Shown here: positions 63,048 through 64,000 of the stretch, piece by piece
Layout: the number at the start of each line of letters is the position of its first letter
Position numbering within the stretch: position 1 is the stretch's first letter
Source of the DNA: Bradyrhizobium sp. Ce-3
GTDB taxonomy: Bacteria > Pseudomonadota > Alphaproteobacteria > Rhizobiales > Xanthobacteraceae
Length of the DNA: 64,000 nucleotides
Direction: 5' to 3'
Assembly: GCF_022835695.1 (NCBI RefSeq)
Contig: NZ_BQUV01000001.1
Span: forward strand, 310,001 to 374,000
Position numbers and translations under genes: made by a program
Notes under the pieces: generated by a model
Told to the model about the DNA's origin: nothing
Databases searched by the model: none
The model's input: the letters and a program-made list of their open reading frames with translations, nothing else

Positions 63048-64000
63048 TCAGCCGGACGCGCGCGCCGCGGCCTGCCCGGCAAAATCCAGCACCGGCGTCG
63101 CCGCGAGCAACGCCCTCGTGTACTCATGCTGCGGGCGGTCGAACACATCGTCGCGCGATCCCTGCTCGACGATGCGGCCGCCCTGCATCACCACCACGCG
63201 GTCGGCGACCTGCTCGACCGCGGCGAGGTCATGGCTGATGAACAGACAGGCAAAGCCGTATTGCGCCTGCAGCCGCTCGAACAGTCTCAGCACCTGGGCC
63301 TGGATCGTCATGTCGAGCGCCGAGACCGGCTCGTCGGCGACCACGAAGGACGGATGCCGCACGATCGCGCGCGCGATCGCGATACGCTGGCGTTGACCGC
63401 CCGAGAGCTCATGCGGCCAGCGTTCGGCGAACCCGGCAAGCCCCACCTCGTCGAGCATGCCGACAACACGCCGGTCGCGCTCGCCGGACGACAGCTCCGG
63501 GACGTGGCACAGCGGCTCGGCGACGATCTCGCCGACCCGCATCCGCGGGTCGAGCGACGAATAGGGATCCTGAAACACGAGCTGCGAGGCCAGCCGAAAC
63601 GCGCGGTCGCGCGATGCGATCACGTCCCTGCCCTGAAAGCGGATCTCGCCTGCGGCCGCCGGGATCAGCCGCAACATGGCGCGGCCGAGCGTGGACTTGC
63701 CCGAGCCGCTGCCGCCGACCACGGCGACGGTCTCGCCCGCGCCGATCTCGAGATCGACGCCATTGACCGCGGCGACATCGGCATCCCGGCGGAACAGGCG
63801 CTGCCGCCCGCCGAATGCGACCTTCAGGCCGCGCACGCTGATCAGCGGCGCGCCGCCGGCGCGGCGCCCGGTCGCGGCGCGCCGCCGCGGCAGCGCATCG
63901 ACCAGTTGACGCGTGTACGCTTCGCGCGGCGCTGAGAGGATCTGCTGAACGCTGCCGGCCTCCACCATCTTGCCTTGCCGCAGCACGACCGCGCGCTGCG
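63048..64000 (-). CDS. Dipeptide-type ABC ATPase, probably dual-domain (partial)
   Basis: The frame is open to the window edge, so the gene is cut at its 5' end. The visible part starts in the tail of one ATPase unit (QRAVVLRQGKMVEAGSVQQI) and continues into a complete second unit: Walker A GGSGSGKST, signature LSGGQRQRIAIARA and Walker B VVADEPVSALD, ending TPVLDFAGQAAARASG. Fused double ATPases of the YejF/Dpp type are the likely family. The ggt gene follows 114 bp downstream. Confidence 0.88.
   Translation of the reverse strand, partial: QRAVVLRQGKMVEAGSVQQILSAPREAYTRQLVDALPRRRAATGRRAGGAPLISVRGLKVAFGGRQRLFRRDADVAAVNGVDLEIGAGETVAVVGGSGSGKSTLGRAMLRLIPAAAGEIRFQGRDVIASRDRAFRLASQLVFQDPYSSLDPRMRVGEIVAEPLCHVPELSSGERDRRVVGMLDEVGLAGFAERWPHELSGGQRQRIAIARAIVRHPSFVVADEPVSALDMTIQAQVLRLFERLQAQYGFACLFISHDLAAVEQVADRVVVMQGGRIVEQGSRDDVFDRPQHEYTRALLAATPVLDFAGQAAARASG

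Overview
The window looks like a chromosomal segment of a Bradyrhizobium-type alphaproteobacterium (order Hyphomicrobiales). The evidence is high GC coding sequence throughout, TAXI-type TRAP transport, many acyl-CoA enzymes, a TonB system with Irr-like repeats, a CtrA-type TTAA-N7-TTAA site, and several palindromic intergenic repeat families that I recognise as typical of Bradyrhizobium. No phage, insertion sequence, CRISPR array or plasmid gene is visible. Genus assignment is inference from gene content, not a database result.

Layout. 1-11.1 kb: the 3' part of a molybdopterin oxidoreductase, two MFS transporters, a thiolase, an OprB-type porin, a CorA/ZntB-type channel, acetoacetate decarboxylase and a patatin. 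11.2-19.4 kb: an acyl-CoA carboxyltransferase, an IclR regulator, a 73-residue biotinyl carrier, a two-gene TAXI-TRAP transporter and a glutaminase fused to STAS and cyclic-nucleotide-binding domains. 19.6-27.7 kb: a carboxymuconolactone decarboxylase-like protein, a 33-residue membrane peptide, then a minus-strand acyl-CoA module (thiolase, AMP-forming ligase, small coiled-coil protein, class III CoA-transferase, acyl-CoA dehydrogenase, a thiolase-like protein without the nucleophilic cysteine, and a DUF35 OB-fold partner).

27.8-40.1 kb is a sugar-acid regulon. The minus strand carries an ABC sugar importer, a DenD-like dehydrogenase, KDG kinase and KDPG aldolase. The plus strand carries a LacI regulator, an IlvD/Edd dehydratase and two SDR dehydrogenases. 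Two matching 16-bp palindromes flank the lacI gene, one facing each transcription unit, so the LacI protein probably controls both. The gene set allows a phosphorylative (kinase plus aldolase) and possibly an oxidative (SDR) fate for the 2-keto-3-deoxy acid.

40-44.7 kb: a LysR/DMT-exporter divergent pair around a perfect palindrome, an M50 protease, a tail-anchored hypothetical protein and an orphan branched-chain-type binding protein. 44.7-50.5 kb: an iron-uptake operon (TonB receptor, PKHD hydroxylase, exbB, exbD, tonB) preceded by three TTCTAA elements spaced exactly 23 bp apart. 50.5-56.5 kb: a MarR regulator divergent from an RND efflux pair, then an IalB-like exported protein whose signal peptide contains four 12-bp tandem repeats. 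56.5-64 kb: a GNAT acetyltransferase, tRNA-Gln(CTG), penicillin-binding protein 1A, a coiled-coil protein behind the CtrA-type site, gamma-glutamyltransferase and a dipeptide-type ABC ATPase that runs off the window.

The observations I would follow first are the Cys-less thiolase/DUF35 pair, the phased iron-box array, the glutaminase-STAS-cNMP fusion beside a TRAP transporter, the paired LacI operators and the tandem-repeat signal peptide.
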